This document shows positions 54,572-63,876 of a stretch of 64,000 nucleotides of DNA, in pieces. The stretch covers positions 6,510,001 through 6,574,000 of the forward strand of contig NZ_CP065997.1 in assembly GCF_016127315.1 (NCBI RefSeq), written 5' to 3'. Below the pieces are notes generated by a model, which was not told where the DNA came from, did not search any database, and saw only the letters and a list, made by a program, of their open reading frames with translations. The first letter of the stretch is position 1; each line of letters opens with the position of its first letter. Source of the stretch: Achromobacter deleyi. Its GTDB lineage: Bacteria; Pseudomonadota; Gammaproteobacteria; Burkholderiales; Burkholderiaceae_B. The position numbers and the translations under genes were made by a program.

Positions 54572-55549
54572 ATGGTCTCTCCCTCCGCCCTGCTCGCCAG
54601 CGCCGCCCCGCGGTTCCTGGCGCCGCAACCCCAGCCCCTCAGCGCCGAGCAGCATGAATTGCGCGACGGACTGCTGGACCATCCCGCCCATATCGATCCC
54701 AAGTTTCTCTACGACGCGCTCGGCTCGTCGCTGTTCACCGCCATCACGCAATTGCCGGAGTACTACCCGACCCGCTGCGAGGCCGAGATCTTCGCGCGGC
54801 ACGGCCACGACATCGCGCGCCACATCGGTCCGGTGCAGGCCATGATCGACCTGGGCGCGGGCGACTGTGTCAAGGCCGAGCGGCTGTTTGCCAGCCTGCG
54901 CCCGCGCCACTACGTGCCCATCGACATTTCCGCCGACTACCTGCAATCCGCGGTGCGGCGGCTGCGCCTGTCGTACCCCGACCTGCGGATCACTCCCATC
55001 GGCCTGGACTTCTCCCAGGCGCTGGCCTTGCCCGCCGACGTCGGCGCCGAGCAGCGCCTGTTCTTCTATCCCGGCTCCAGCATTGGCAATCTCGACCCGG
55101 ACGCCGCGCTGGCCATGTTGCGGCGGATCCAGCGGCAATGCGCCGGCGGCGGGCTGCTGGTCGGGGTCGACCGCGTCAAATCCAGGCAGGTGCTGGAACC
55201 GGCCTACGACGACGCCCTGCACCTGACCGCGGCCTTCAACCTGAACCTGCTGCGCCACGTCAACGACCTGCTGGGCAGCGACTTCGACGTCGGCGACTGG
55301 CGCCACGTGGCGCTGTTCAACAGCGACCAGTCGCGCATCGAGATGCACCTGGAAGCGCGTCGGCCCGTCACTGTGGCCTGGCCCGGCGGCCAGCGGCGCT
55401 TCGCCGCGCAAGAGCGCATCCACACCGAGAACTCCTACAAGTTCACGCCCGAAGCCTTCACGGAGTTGCTGCAACGCGCGGGCTACCACGACATCCAGCA
55501 CTGGTCGGACACGCGCGGCTGGTTTTCGGTATTCAGCGCGCGTGCCTGA
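54572..55549 (+). CDS. egtD: L-histidine N-alpha-methyltransferase EgtD
   Basis: Makes hercynine (trimethylhistidine) from histidine and S-adenosylmethionine, the first step to ergothioneine. The SAM motif is IDLGAGDCVKAERLF; KFLYDALGSSLFTAITQLPEYYPTR (read as KFLYDALGSSLF and TQLPEYYPTR) and the late ERIHTENSYKFT stretch are typical. The length of 325 residues matches. The start at 54572 has AAGGA upstream; the frame is open 26 codons more. egtB follows after 36 bases. Confidence 0.94.
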   Translation: MVSPSALLASAAPRFLAPQPQPLSAEQHELRDGLLDHPAHIDPKFLYDALGSSLFTAITQLPEYYPTRCEAEIFARHGHDIARHIGPVQAMIDLGAGDCVKAERLFASLRPRHYVPIDISADYLQSAVRRLRLSYPDLRITPIGLDFSQALALPADVGAEQRLFFYPGSSIGNLDPDAALAMLRRIQRQCAGGGLLVGVDRVKSRQVLEPAYDDALHLTAAFNLNLLRHVNDLLGSDFDVGDWRHVALFNSDQSRIEMHLEARRPVTVAWPGGQRRFAAQERIHTENSYKFTPEAFTELLQRAGYHDIQHWSDTRGWFSVFSARA

Positions 55550-55585
55550 CGTCGCGCCCCCTCAACCCGCCCCTGGAGGATCGCC

Positions 55586-56899
<1,314 letters not shown>

Positions 56900-56963
56900 G
56901 TGGGGCGCGTGCGCGGCCGGGCAAGGCCACCTGCCGACCTGAGCAAAAAAGCCCGCCCCCTAC

Positions 56964-56993
56964 TTGCAATCCTAAAAATTTCCATGCTAGAAT
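56964..56993 (+). promoter_or_regulatory. Sigma-70 promoter of tRNA-Met
   Basis: TTGCAA (56964-56969) and TAGAAT (56988-56993), 18 bases apart, in an AT-rich stretch 49 bases upstream of the tRNA. Confidence 0.75.
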
Positions 56994-57041
56994 TTCGTTC
57001 TTCGTTGCTTGGCTTTCATTGAAACCGGCGGCGATAGGGAT

Positions 57042-57118
57042 GGCGCATTAGCTCAGCCGGTTAGAGCGACGGAATCATAATCCGCAGGTCCCCTGTTCGA
57101 ATCAGGGATGCGCCACCA
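57042..57118 (+). tRNA. tRNA-Met (anticodon CAT)
   Basis: A 77-base tRNA with encoded CCA. The acceptor stem is GGCGCAT / ATGCGCC, the D arm has AGCTCAGCCGGTTAGAGC, the anticodon loop ATCATAA carries CAT and the T arm has TGTTCGAATCA. The paired first base of the acceptor stem argues against initiator tRNA. An isoleucine tRNA with modified CAT cannot be fully excluded. Confidence 0.93.
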
Positions 57119-57126
57119 GAGAATTC

Positions 57127-57158
57127 AAAAAGGCCTTCACGCGAGTGAAGGCCTTTTT
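57127..57158 (+). terminator. Rho-independent terminator after tRNA-Met
   Basis: A 14-bp stem (AAAAAGGCCTTCAC with GTGAAGGCCTTTTT) and GCGA loop, 8 bases after the tRNA. Its tail, GGCCTTTTTCATT, is repeated imperfectly two more times to about 57191. Confidence 0.93.
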
Positions 57159-57349
57159 CATTGGGCCTTTTCATTTGGCCTTTTTCATTGGCTCGCCGGT
57201 CCGGCCGACCATGCCCCTGCCGGTTGTTTGCCTGGCCGTCACACCGCGGCCTTCACACATTTCCACATATTCCCCACATTTTTCCCGCAGACCGGCACGG
57301 TGCGCCCTCTTAGAATCTTCGCCCACCACGCCCCCGCGGAGAATCTGAC

Positions 57350-58309
57350 ATGCCCCCCAGCCGCATCCAAGTTTCGCGCCTCGCGCCAGCTTGCCGACCC
57401 GTTGCCCCGGCCGTTACCCCGGCGACACATGGCCGCCAGGCCGCCATCAGGACCGGTATCGCTGCAATCGCCGCGCGCGCCGTGCTTGCCACGGCCCTGG
57501 GCCTGACCGCCGGCCACGCCTGTGCCGCGCAAGGCGGCGTGCAGGCATCGAGCGTCGCCTACGCCCCCACCGCCGCGCAATTGCAAACCGTCGAGACGCT
57601 CAAGCAGGCCGCCATCGACGCCTTCGCGCCGGCGGAATTCGCCCGCGCCGGCAAGGCCCCGCTGCCCTATCGCCTGGTCTCGCCGATTGCGCCGGAAAGC
57701 GGCAAAAAATACCCACTGGTGGTGATTTTCCACAGTTCGGGCGGCGTCGGCAGCGACAACCTGCTGCCGCTGAACGCCTTCACCCGCGGCTTCGGCTCGG
57801 CCGAGTCGCGCCGCGATTTTCCCGCCTATGTGCTGGTGCCGCAGACGCCGGGCCGCACCGCCAACTATGAAAAGGACGGCCGTGGCGTGCGGATCTCGAA
57901 GGCCGGCGCCGACCTGGCCGACGTCATGCGGCTGGTCGAGGACATCGCCAGGCACCATCCGGTCGACGCCAAGCGCATCTATGCCGTCGGTTTCTCGATG
58001 GGCGCATCGGCCGCGCTGGACGCCGCGGTCGCGTCACCCGGACGCTTCGCGGCCATCGTCGCCATGTCGGGCGTGCCGCCGGAGCGTTCGCTCGCCAAGC
58101 CGCTCGCGGGCATTCCCACGCTGCTCATCCACGGCACCGCCGACCAGGAAAATCCCTACGAGGGCAGCCTGATCTGGGCCCAGGCCCTGGCGGCCGCGGG
58201 CGGCCAGCCGGTCTTCATCACCTACCAGGGCATGGACCACCGCATCGCGCCGGAGCTGCTGACCGCCCGGCCCTGGCGCGAATGGATGTTCCAGCAAAAG
58301 CGGCCTTGA
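57350..58309 (+). CDS. Exported esterase / dienelactone-hydrolase-like protein
   Basis: A 319-residue alpha/beta hydrolase. The N-terminal region has a long basic leader of about 35 residues and then a hydrophobic signal (ARAVLATALGLTAGHACA, cleavage probably before AQGG). The nucleophile is in AVGFSMGASAALDAA; the acid and histidine are likely those of LIHGTADQENPYEG and QGMDHRIAPE. The pattern matches putative phospholipase/carboxylesterase proteins like those of the dienelactone hydrolase or LpqC groups. GGAG precedes the ATG. Substrate unknown. Confidence 0.85.
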   Translation: MPPSRIQVSRLAPACRPVAPAVTPATHGRQAAIRTGIAAIAARAVLATALGLTAGHACAAQGGVQASSVAYAPTAAQLQTVETLKQAAIDAFAPAEFARAGKAPLPYRLVSPIAPESGKKYPLVVIFHSSGGVGSDNLLPLNAFTRGFGSAESRRDFPAYVLVPQTPGRTANYEKDGRGVRISKAGADLADVMRLVEDIARHHPVDAKRIYAVGFSMGASAALDAAVASPGRFAAIVAMSGVPPERSLAKPLAGIPTLLIHGTADQENPYEGSLIWAQALAAAGGQPVFITYQGMDHRIAPELLTARPWREWMFQQKRP

Positions 58310-58312
58310 AGC

Positions 58313-58337
58313 GGCGCGGGGCGTGATGCCCCGCGCC
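58313..58337. terminator. Hairpin between convergent genes
   Basis: A perfect 10-bp GC-rich stem (GGCGCGGGGC with GCCCCGCGCC) and 5-base loop between the esterase gene and the leftward membrane-protein gene. No T run follows on either strand, so it is only a possible terminator. Confidence 0.5.
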
Positions 58338-58354
58338 GGCCTTGCCTGCGGCGA

Positions 58355-59272
58355 TTATGGCTTGACCACCATATCGCGGCGGCGCCCGCCCCAGGTCGCG
58401 CACAGGCTGGCCACGAACGCGCCGATCAGCATGGAGGCAAAGCCCCACAGCGCGAACGCCGCGGCGGCCTTGCGTGCCGCGTCAGCCGCCTCGCGCGCCT
58501 TGCGCTTGGCGTCATCGGCGGCCTGACGGGCCTGCTGCAGCGTCTGGTTCACGCGCTGCTGCGCGGCGGCGGCATCGATGCCCGCCTGCGCCGCGATCAC
58601 GCGGGCCACATAGTCGCGATCCGCCGGCGTCATTTCTCCACGCGCCAGGCTCATGGCGACGATGCGCCCGACTTCGGCGCGGGCCGCGGCGTGATCGCCG
58701 GCGGCATCGGGCCGTTCATTGCGCAACAGCACGTCCGTGAAGTAATCGCCAGCCCCGTCCATGCCGCCCGCGGCGGCACCCGCGCCAGCCGCAGCGCTTG
58801 CCGTGACCGCCGCGCCCGCCCCCGCCGCAATGGAGGCGCCGGCCTTGGCCGCCCCCGATGCCAGCGTCGCGATCGCTGAGCCCAGCAAGGCAGCGCTCAC
58901 GACCGCGCTCAGCGCCCACACCAGGAAGCCGTGCGCGGTGTCGCGGAAATAGACCTCGTCGCCGTGCACGTCGGCCCATTTGGTGCGCAGCCGGCCGGCG
59001 ACATAGCCGCCGACGCCATAGGCCACGATCTGGGTGAACAGCATCCAGGCGATCAAGCCGATGCCTGCCGCGGGCGCCGAGACGCCCTCCCCGCTCCAGG
59101 GCGAGATCGACAGGAAGCCCAGGCCGGAGCCGCCCGCGAACAGCGCCAGCGACAAGGCCGCGGCGATGACGGCGCCGGCGAATACTGCGGCCCAGGACAC
59201 GGCGGACACCGCCGATTCCCGCACCGGCGGCACGCCATCGTAGGGCCGGTTGGCCGAGAGTGCATTTTCCAT
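58355..59272 (-). CDS. Membrane protein of unknown function (PhnA-like annotation group)
   Basis: A 305-residue protein. Three or four membrane helices lie in the first 150 residues (SAVSWAAVFAGAVIAAALSL, GIGLIAWMLFTQIVAYGVGG, FLVWALSAVVSAALLG), then a long Ala-rich cytoplasmic or periplasmic helical part with many Ala/Arg/Lys repeats (about 215-275), and one C-terminal helix (AFALWGFASMLIGAFVASL). Similar proteins are often labelled PhnA-like, but the name carries no known activity. It heads toward a group of very small genes. Confidence 0.75.
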   Translation of the reverse strand: MENALSANRPYDGVPPVRESAVSAVSWAAVFAGAVIAAALSLALFAGGSGLGFLSISPWSGEGVSAPAAGIGLIAWMLFTQIVAYGVGGYVAGRLRTKWADVHGDEVYFRDTAHGFLVWALSAVVSAALLGSAIATLASGAAKAGASIAAGAGAAVTASAAAGAGAAAGGMDGAGDYFTDVLLRNERPDAAGDHAAARAEVGRIVAMSLARGEMTPADRDYVARVIAAQAGIDAAAAQQRVNQTLQQARQAADDAKRKAREAADAARKAAAAFALWGFASMLIGAFVASLCATWGGRRRDMVVKP

Positions 59273-59320
59273 GGTGATTCCTCGTTCACATTACGCGCCA
59301 CGGCGCGGGACCGGACTGGC

Positions 59321-59395
59321 TCAATGCCAAAACAGCGCCAGCAGGATGATGATGGGAATGGGTACCCCCAGCAGCCATAACAGGATCGAACGCAT
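59321..59395 (-). CDS. 24-residue membrane peptide
   Basis: A very short gene: ATG at 59395, stop at 59321, product MRSILLWLLGVPIPIIILLA followed by LFWH. It has a full AAGGAGG ribosome site 6 bases before the ATG, which is the main support. The product is a single hydrophobic helix with the GVPIPIIIL motif that I recall from tiny conserved proteobacterial membrane proteins of unknown function. It lies 48 bases upstream of the membrane-protein gene on the same strand and may be co-transcribed. Confidence 0.75.
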   Translation of the reverse strand: MRSILLWLLGVPIPIIILLALFWH

Positions 59396-59433
59396 GCAAG
59401 CCTCCTTGGGTGTGGAATCGGATTCGGTGGCGC

Positions 59434-59628
59434 TCAGGCCAGGTCGATCGTGCCAGGCGCGCGCGGATCGGGCGGCGGCGGGACGATATCGGGCTCGCCC
59501 GGATCATCGGGCGCGTGGTTGGGATTGGGTCGCGGGTCGTCGGGCCGCGTCGGATGGCCGGGCAGCGACGGGTCGTCGGGCGGCACGTCGTCGGGCGCGC
59601 CCGGTGGGCGGTGATCGGATGGGGGCAT
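59434..59628 (-). CDS. Small proline/aspartate-rich protein
   Basis: A 64-residue protein with 23 prolines and 12 aspartates, no hydrophobic core and no signal peptide; it must be disordered. AGGAG is 7-8 bases before the ATG at 59628, which supports a real gene. It is unlike any family I can name. It lies 38 bases upstream of the 24-residue gene, on the same strand. Confidence 0.6.
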   Translation of the reverse strand: MPPSDHRPPGAPDDVPPDDPSLPGHPTRPDDPRPNPNHAPDDPGEPDIVPPPPDPRAPGTIDLA

Positions 59629-59712
59629 GGCGGATCTCCTGGGCGCGCCTATCGCGCCGGTCCGCTACTCAGCAACTGCCATGCCCGGCATGCCGCCGCC
59701 AACGGCCGACGC

Positions 59713-59737
59713 AAAAAAAGCCCTCGGGCGAGGGCTT
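59713..59737 (-). terminator. Rho-independent terminator of the 84-residue protein gene
   Basis: Stem AAGCCCTC / GAGGGCTT with a 4-base loop; on the minus strand seven T follow. It begins 23 bases after the stop of the gene at 59760-60014. Confidence 0.88.
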
Positions 59738-59759
59738 GCGGGCATGGCCGGGGCGGGTC

Positions 59760-60014
59760 TCAGGACTTGGACGGCTTGCCGTCCCGGGCGGGTTCCACGG
59801 CGTTCGGATCGCTGTTGCCCAGGAATGCCACCACGGCGGCCTTGCCCGCGGCCGAGGCCTCGTCCTGGCTGGCATAACGCCGTTCGGAATAATTGGTGCT
59901 GCGCACATTGCCGGTATCGGGATCCAGCAAGGTGATGATCCAGGCGAATTCGCCCGGCAGCAGCTGCCTGACCTGCAGTGTGGCGCGCGTACCCGGGCGG
60001 AGTCGTTGCGGCAT
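59760..60014 (-). CDS. Small protein of unknown function (84 residues)
   Basis: A soluble protein of 84 residues: MPQRLRPGTRATLQVRQLLP, then GEFAWIITLLDPDTG and SERRYASQDEASAAGKAAVV. The strand-rich first half and the helix with regularly spaced alanines suggest a small alpha/beta fold. It ends in a proper terminator, which supports expression. The start is uncertain: 60014 has no ribosome site, and in-frame ATGs at 60047 and 60092 would lengthen it. No family recognised. Confidence 0.6.
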   Translation of the reverse strand: MPQRLRPGTRATLQVRQLLPGEFAWIITLLDPDTGNVRSTNYSERRYASQDEASAAGKAAVVAFLGNSDPNAVEPARDGKPSKS

Positions 60015-60272
60015 TTCGCGATCTGAAGAGTGGGTGGACGCCGCCATCGTAGCGCAAAGCGCGGGCGCGGCGGGCCTCGAAAAATGCTGCACCGCACACC
60101 GATTTCATGCTGCACGGTGCGCGGCGAAAACGCCACAGCGCCCGCCAGAGTCAGGAAAACCCTAGCGCCACGCCCTGGCATACAGGCGCACAATCAGACT
60201 AAACGTAGCGACGAAGTGACAGACCGCAGTAGCGGCGCCGCATCCCTTTAATCAGGCGAGGACGGAGACATC

Positions 60273-60464
60273 ATGACTTACGTAGCAGTGGTAATCAGCT
60301 GTTTGATGGTTGTGGGTATCGTCGCGTTGGTGGTTCAAACGATACAAAGCGCGGGGCCCGAGCCCTGGCTGAAGATATCGGCGGCGATCGTCAGTTCCCT
60401 GTTCGCCTCCTTGTTGCTCATTCCGCTCGGCTACGCCGTCGCGCAGACCATCGTGCTGGAATGA
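60273..60464 (+). CDS. Small two-helix membrane protein
   Basis: A 63-residue protein with two hydrophobic segments, VAVVISCLMVVGIVALVV and IVSSLFASLLLIPLGYAVAQ, joined by a short polar loop. GGAG lies 8-9 bases before the ATG. No family recognised. It stands alone, divergent from the gene at 59760 and convergent with the YddG-like gene. Confidence 0.7.
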   Translation: MTYVAVVISCLMVVGIVALVVQTIQSAGPEPWLKISAAIVSSLFASLLLIPLGYAVAQTIVLE

Positions 60465-60520
60465 ACTGACGGTTTTCCCCCGCTGGCCGTCTCCCGATGA
60501 GCCAGAAGGCTGCCCTGGGG

Positions 60521-61429
60521 CTACCCACCCCGGGCAGGCCTGCCCCTAGTCGCCGCCCAGCAGATCAGCGAACCGGCGGTGACCATCGCCACGCCTTGCC
60601 AGAATGTCATGGTCAAGCGCGTGGACAGCCATATGGCCGCAAAAAAAGTCGACAACACTGGCGTGAAGTAGGACGCCGTGGCCAGCAAAGTCAGATTGCC
60701 GTTGAGGATGCCCACGTTCCAGAGCGCGTAACCCGCGGCCATTGCGCCCCCGGTCACGCACAGCTCGAGCACGACGGGCCAGGCGAACGTCAGCGCCGGC
60801 TCGGCGCTGAATCCGTATTTGATCCACAGCACCGCCGCGGTCAGCATGAAGAACAGGGCCACGCCGTTCTTGCCGTCGGCATAGCGTTTTGTGACGTTGC
60901 AATAAACGGCCCATATGATGGCGCCACTGAAGGCCAGGCCGTAGCTGAGCGGATTGCTGGAAACATTGGCGACCAGGCGTTCCCAGGAAACGCCGCCGTC
61001 GCCGCCGACCACCCAGACGATGCCGCACAGCGACAGCGCGATGCCGGGCACGACCCAGGCGCTGGCGCGCTGGCCGTTGATCAGGATCGCCAGGATGACG
61101 GTGAAGCACGGCCACAGGTAATTGACGATGCCCAGCTCGATCGCCTGGCCGCGGTTGGCGGCGAATCCCAACGATAGCGACAGGCAGATTTCATAGGCCA
61201 CGAACAGCAGGCTGCCGGAAAGCAGGTAGGCGCGCGGGAATGAACGCACGCGGGGCAACCCCAGCAACAGGACGAGGAAAGCCGAACCGACCGTATAGAT
61301 CAGGGCCGCGCCGCCGATCGGCCCGAAGCGCTCGCTGACGCTGCGGATCAGGCCGACGACGGTACCCCAGAGCACCACGGCCATCAATCCCATGAAAGTC
61401 GCCGTGTTCCGGCTGGGAGCAGATTGCAT
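60521..61429 (-). CDS. EamA-family exporter, YddG-like
   Basis: A 302-residue DMT-superfamily transporter with about ten helices. FMGLMAVVLWGTVVGLIRSV, ELGIVNYLWPCFTVILAILI and NLTLLATASYFTPVLSTFFA resemble YddG, which exports aromatic amino acids and paraquat. The start is the ATG at 61429. It is divergent from the 80-residue gene at 61595. Confidence 0.87.
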   Translation of the reverse strand: MQSAPSRNTATFMGLMAVVLWGTVVGLIRSVSERFGPIGGAALIYTVGSAFLVLLLGLPRVRSFPRAYLLSGSLLFVAYEICLSLSLGFAANRGQAIELGIVNYLWPCFTVILAILINGQRASAWVVPGIALSLCGIVWVVGGDGGVSWERLVANVSSNPLSYGLAFSGAIIWAVYCNVTKRYADGKNGVALFFMLTAAVLWIKYGFSAEPALTFAWPVVLELCVTGGAMAAGYALWNVGILNGNLTLLATASYFTPVLSTFFAAIWLSTRLTMTFWQGVAMVTAGSLICWAATRGRPARGG

Positions 61430-61594
61430 TACTTTTTTCCGATTTCCCGATGTCCATCCAGGGCGCCGCGCCGGGACGCGCGCGCCAGAACGACGCAGTG
61501 TAGCGAAAACAGGAAAACCGCCGCGGCAGGGCCGGCACGGGGATCGAATGCCGGCGCGACCGACCGACGATCAACGAGAAGGAGATTTCGCCGC

Positions 61595-61837
61595 ATGACC
61601 ATCTCTGTACGCAGGCTGAGCGACGTGCTCGCCACCACGGCATCCGGCCGGCTCTACCGGATCGAAGTGTTCTCGCACGCCGACAGGCGCGCGGGGCCGC
61701 CCATCACGATCCACTACATCCTCAGGACCACGGAAGGAGAACGCGTGATCGCGCTGGGCGAGCGACGCTACCGCCTGAAATCGGGCGAGGTGCTGACCGC
61801 CCTGCCCCCCGCCGCCGCGCCGCGCCACGACGCCTGA
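61595..61837 (+). CDS. Small protein of unknown function (80 residues)
   Basis: An 80-residue soluble protein. A beta-rich core (YRIEVFSHADRRAGPPITIHY and VIALGERRYRLKSGEVLTAL, each a run of about 20) is followed by an Ala/Pro tail. AAGGAG is placed 10 bases before the ATG, so the short start is preferred although the frame is open to 61424. No family recognised. It is convergent with the diguanylate cyclase gene, 19 bases apart. Confidence 0.65.
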   Translation: MTISVRRLSDVLATTASGRLYRIEVFSHADRRAGPPITIHYILRTTEGERVIALGERRYRLKSGEVLTALPPAAAPRHDA

Positions 61838-61856
61838 CACGGCGGCCGCGGCCGCC

Positions 61857-63434
61857 TCAACGTTCGTCGGACGCCACCCGCCGCTTGCCCAGGCCCTTGG
61901 CCCGGTACAAGGCGACGTCGGCCCGCTCCAGCAGCTGCAGCATGGTGACGCCCGACCGCGGATAGACGGCGATGCCGACGCTGGCCGAGACCGCCACGCG
62001 GATCTTGGGGTAGGGCAACGACAGGCTCTCGACCAGGGACTCGGCCACCGCCTGCGCGTTTTCCTGGTTGGCGCCGAGCAGCAGCACGGCGAACTCGTCT
62101 CCCCCCAGCCGCGCCGCCACGTCCGAGACGCGGATGGCGTGGGCCATGCGGTCGGCGGCTTCCTTCAGCACGGTATCGCCGGCGGCATGCCCATGCAGGT
62201 CGTTGACCGCCTTGAAACCGTCCAGGTCGATCGCCAGGATGGCGAACGTCTCGCCGCTGCGCTGCGCCACCGCCAGTTCGCGCAGCACCAGTTCGCCGAA
62301 CAGCACCCGGTTGCACAACCCCGTCAGCGGATCGTAGTGCGCCAGGTGCTGCGCGTGCGCCAGCATGCGCGAGGCCTGCAATAGCGCCGTGCCGACCTCC
62401 TCGGCCTCCTTGACGCGCGTGCCTGGCAGCTCGACGGTGCGGCCTTCGCCCAGCGCCAGGGCCGGGCCCACCAGCCCCTGCACCGCCGACGTCAGGCGGT
62501 TGGCCAGCCGCAAGGCCAGCCACAGCCCCAGCCCGAACGCCGCCAGCGTGCCCAGCGCCAGCCAGGCGATGGAGCGGTACAGGTCGGTCGTCACCAGGGT
62601 CATCGGCGCGCCCGCCGCGACGGTCCACCCCGTCAGGCCGGAGCGGCTGAACGCCGTGTAGACCGGCGTGCCTTCCTTGGTGGTGGATTCCAGCGAACCC
62701 TCGTTCTCCAGCTGCACCGCCCGCGCCAGCGTCGGGACGGCCTTCTGGCCGACGAATTTCTCGGTGTCGCGCGTGCGCGCGATGATGGTGCCGTTCTTGT
62801 CCAGCACCGCCGCGACCCAGCCTTCCGGCAGCCCGCGACGGCCCAGCACATTGCCGATGCGGTCGGGCGACAGGCCGACGTTGAGGCTGTAGATGACCTC
62901 GTCGCCGCGCACCACCGGTACCCCCAGCGCGATGGTCGGCACGCCGCTCAGCGCGCCGATGAACAGGCCGCTCAGGACCGGTTCGCGCGCACGGAAGACC
63001 CGGGCCAGTTCCTGCGTCACGCCCGAGGGCGGCAGGGGCGTGCCATAGGGGACCATGGTATTGACCACCTGGCGGCCGTCCTTGTCGGTCAGCACATAGC
63101 TGTCGACGATCTGGAACTTGATGGCCTCGCGGGCGCGCTGGTGGAAGCCCGCCAGGTCGCCGCCGACCAGGTCGGGGGAGGACGCCAGCATCTGCAGGCC
63201 GGCTTCGACGCCGGTCATTTCCCGGTCGAGAATGGCGGTCAGGTTGCGGGCCAGGAAAATCGTGTCGCGGAATATCCGCTCTTTCTGGATCAGGTAGCTT
63301 TCGTAAACGGCGATCGAAGACACCACCAGCGCCGGCGCAATACAGGCGAACACCAGCACCAGCAATCCGGTTCGCATCGAATACCGGAGCTTCGGGCGGA
63401 CCCGCGCGGCGACAAGGCTTTCGCCGTCAGCCAT
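61857..63434 (-). CDS. Membrane-bound diguanylate cyclase (dCACHE-GGDEF)
   Basis: A 525-residue protein that should make cyclic di-GMP. One helix (about 20-42), a periplasmic double-Cache-like sensor domain (about 45-290), a second helix (about 293-315), a HAMP-like linker and a GGDEF domain with RLGGDEFAVLL. The inhibitory site RxxD is intact as RVSD, five residues before GGDEF, so product inhibition is expected. No EAL domain is present. The ATG at 63434 has AGGGA upstream; the frame is open 30 codons more. The ligand of the sensor domain is unknown. Confidence 0.92.
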   Translation of the reverse strand: MADGESLVAARVRPKLRYSMRTGLLVLVFACIAPALVVSSIAVYESYLIQKERIFRDTIFLARNLTAILDREMTGVEAGLQMLASSPDLVGGDLAGFHQRAREAIKFQIVDSYVLTDKDGRQVVNTMVPYGTPLPPSGVTQELARVFRAREPVLSGLFIGALSGVPTIALGVPVVRGDEVIYSLNVGLSPDRIGNVLGRRGLPEGWVAAVLDKNGTIIARTRDTEKFVGQKAVPTLARAVQLENEGSLESTTKEGTPVYTAFSRSGLTGWTVAAGAPMTLVTTDLYRSIAWLALGTLAAFGLGLWLALRLANRLTSAVQGLVGPALALGEGRTVELPGTRVKEAEEVGTALLQASRMLAHAQHLAHYDPLTGLCNRVLFGELVLRELAVAQRSGETFAILAIDLDGFKAVNDLHGHAAGDTVLKEAADRMAHAIRVSDVAARLGGDEFAVLLLGANQENAQAVAESLVESLSLPYPKIRVAVSASVGIAVYPRSGVTMLQLLERADVALYRAKGLGKRRVASDER

Positions 63435-63657
63435 ATTATTTTTCCCTGCCACGCAATTGCACGGGGCAAAACGCTTGCCGACACTGCACCCTCTGACCCA
63501 TCGCGCCTCTCCTGGAACAGTCATCCGGGCCGGCGGCCCGAAGGGACGGAAAACCAGAAATTATTGCAGAACCAGACCGCGGCAACCCCTCCTTCGATTC
63601 AACCATGCCAGCAAAAAGGCGTGCCGGCATTGGAAAAAATCGCGTCCCCAATTTACC

Positions 63658-63876
63658 TCAAAAACAAAGCCGCGAAACCATTTCATTATGTTCGAGCACC
63701 TGCCGACGTATTGCCGCCGGCGTCGCGTCGACCTCGGCGGCGGAATTGAAATATACCGGCCGGGCATGGTCGCAATATTCAATCCCGGTCCGCGGGGGGA
63801 GCGATCCGCACCCAGTCAGACTTGAGCCGATCAGCCACGGCATCGTCATCGCTGCGAGCCACTTTTTCCTGCACAT
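63658..63876 (-). CDS. Phage outer-membrane spanin lipoprotein (Rz1/LysC-like)
   Basis: A 72-residue lipoprotein. The signal ends at LTGC (Cys23), and the mature part has YCDHARPVYFNSAAEVD followed by LEHNEMVSRLC, a pattern of phage Rz1/LysC-type o-spanins with two conserved cysteines. AAGGAGG is 7 bases before the ATG. Its start lies inside the upstream i-spanin-like frame (98 bases of overlap in another frame), the classical nested spanin arrangement. It implies the end of a prophage lysis module. Confidence 0.8.
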   Translation of the reverse strand: MCRKKWLAAMTMPWLIGSSLTGCGSLPPRTGIEYCDHARPVYFNSAAEVDATPAAIRRQVLEHNEMVSRLCF

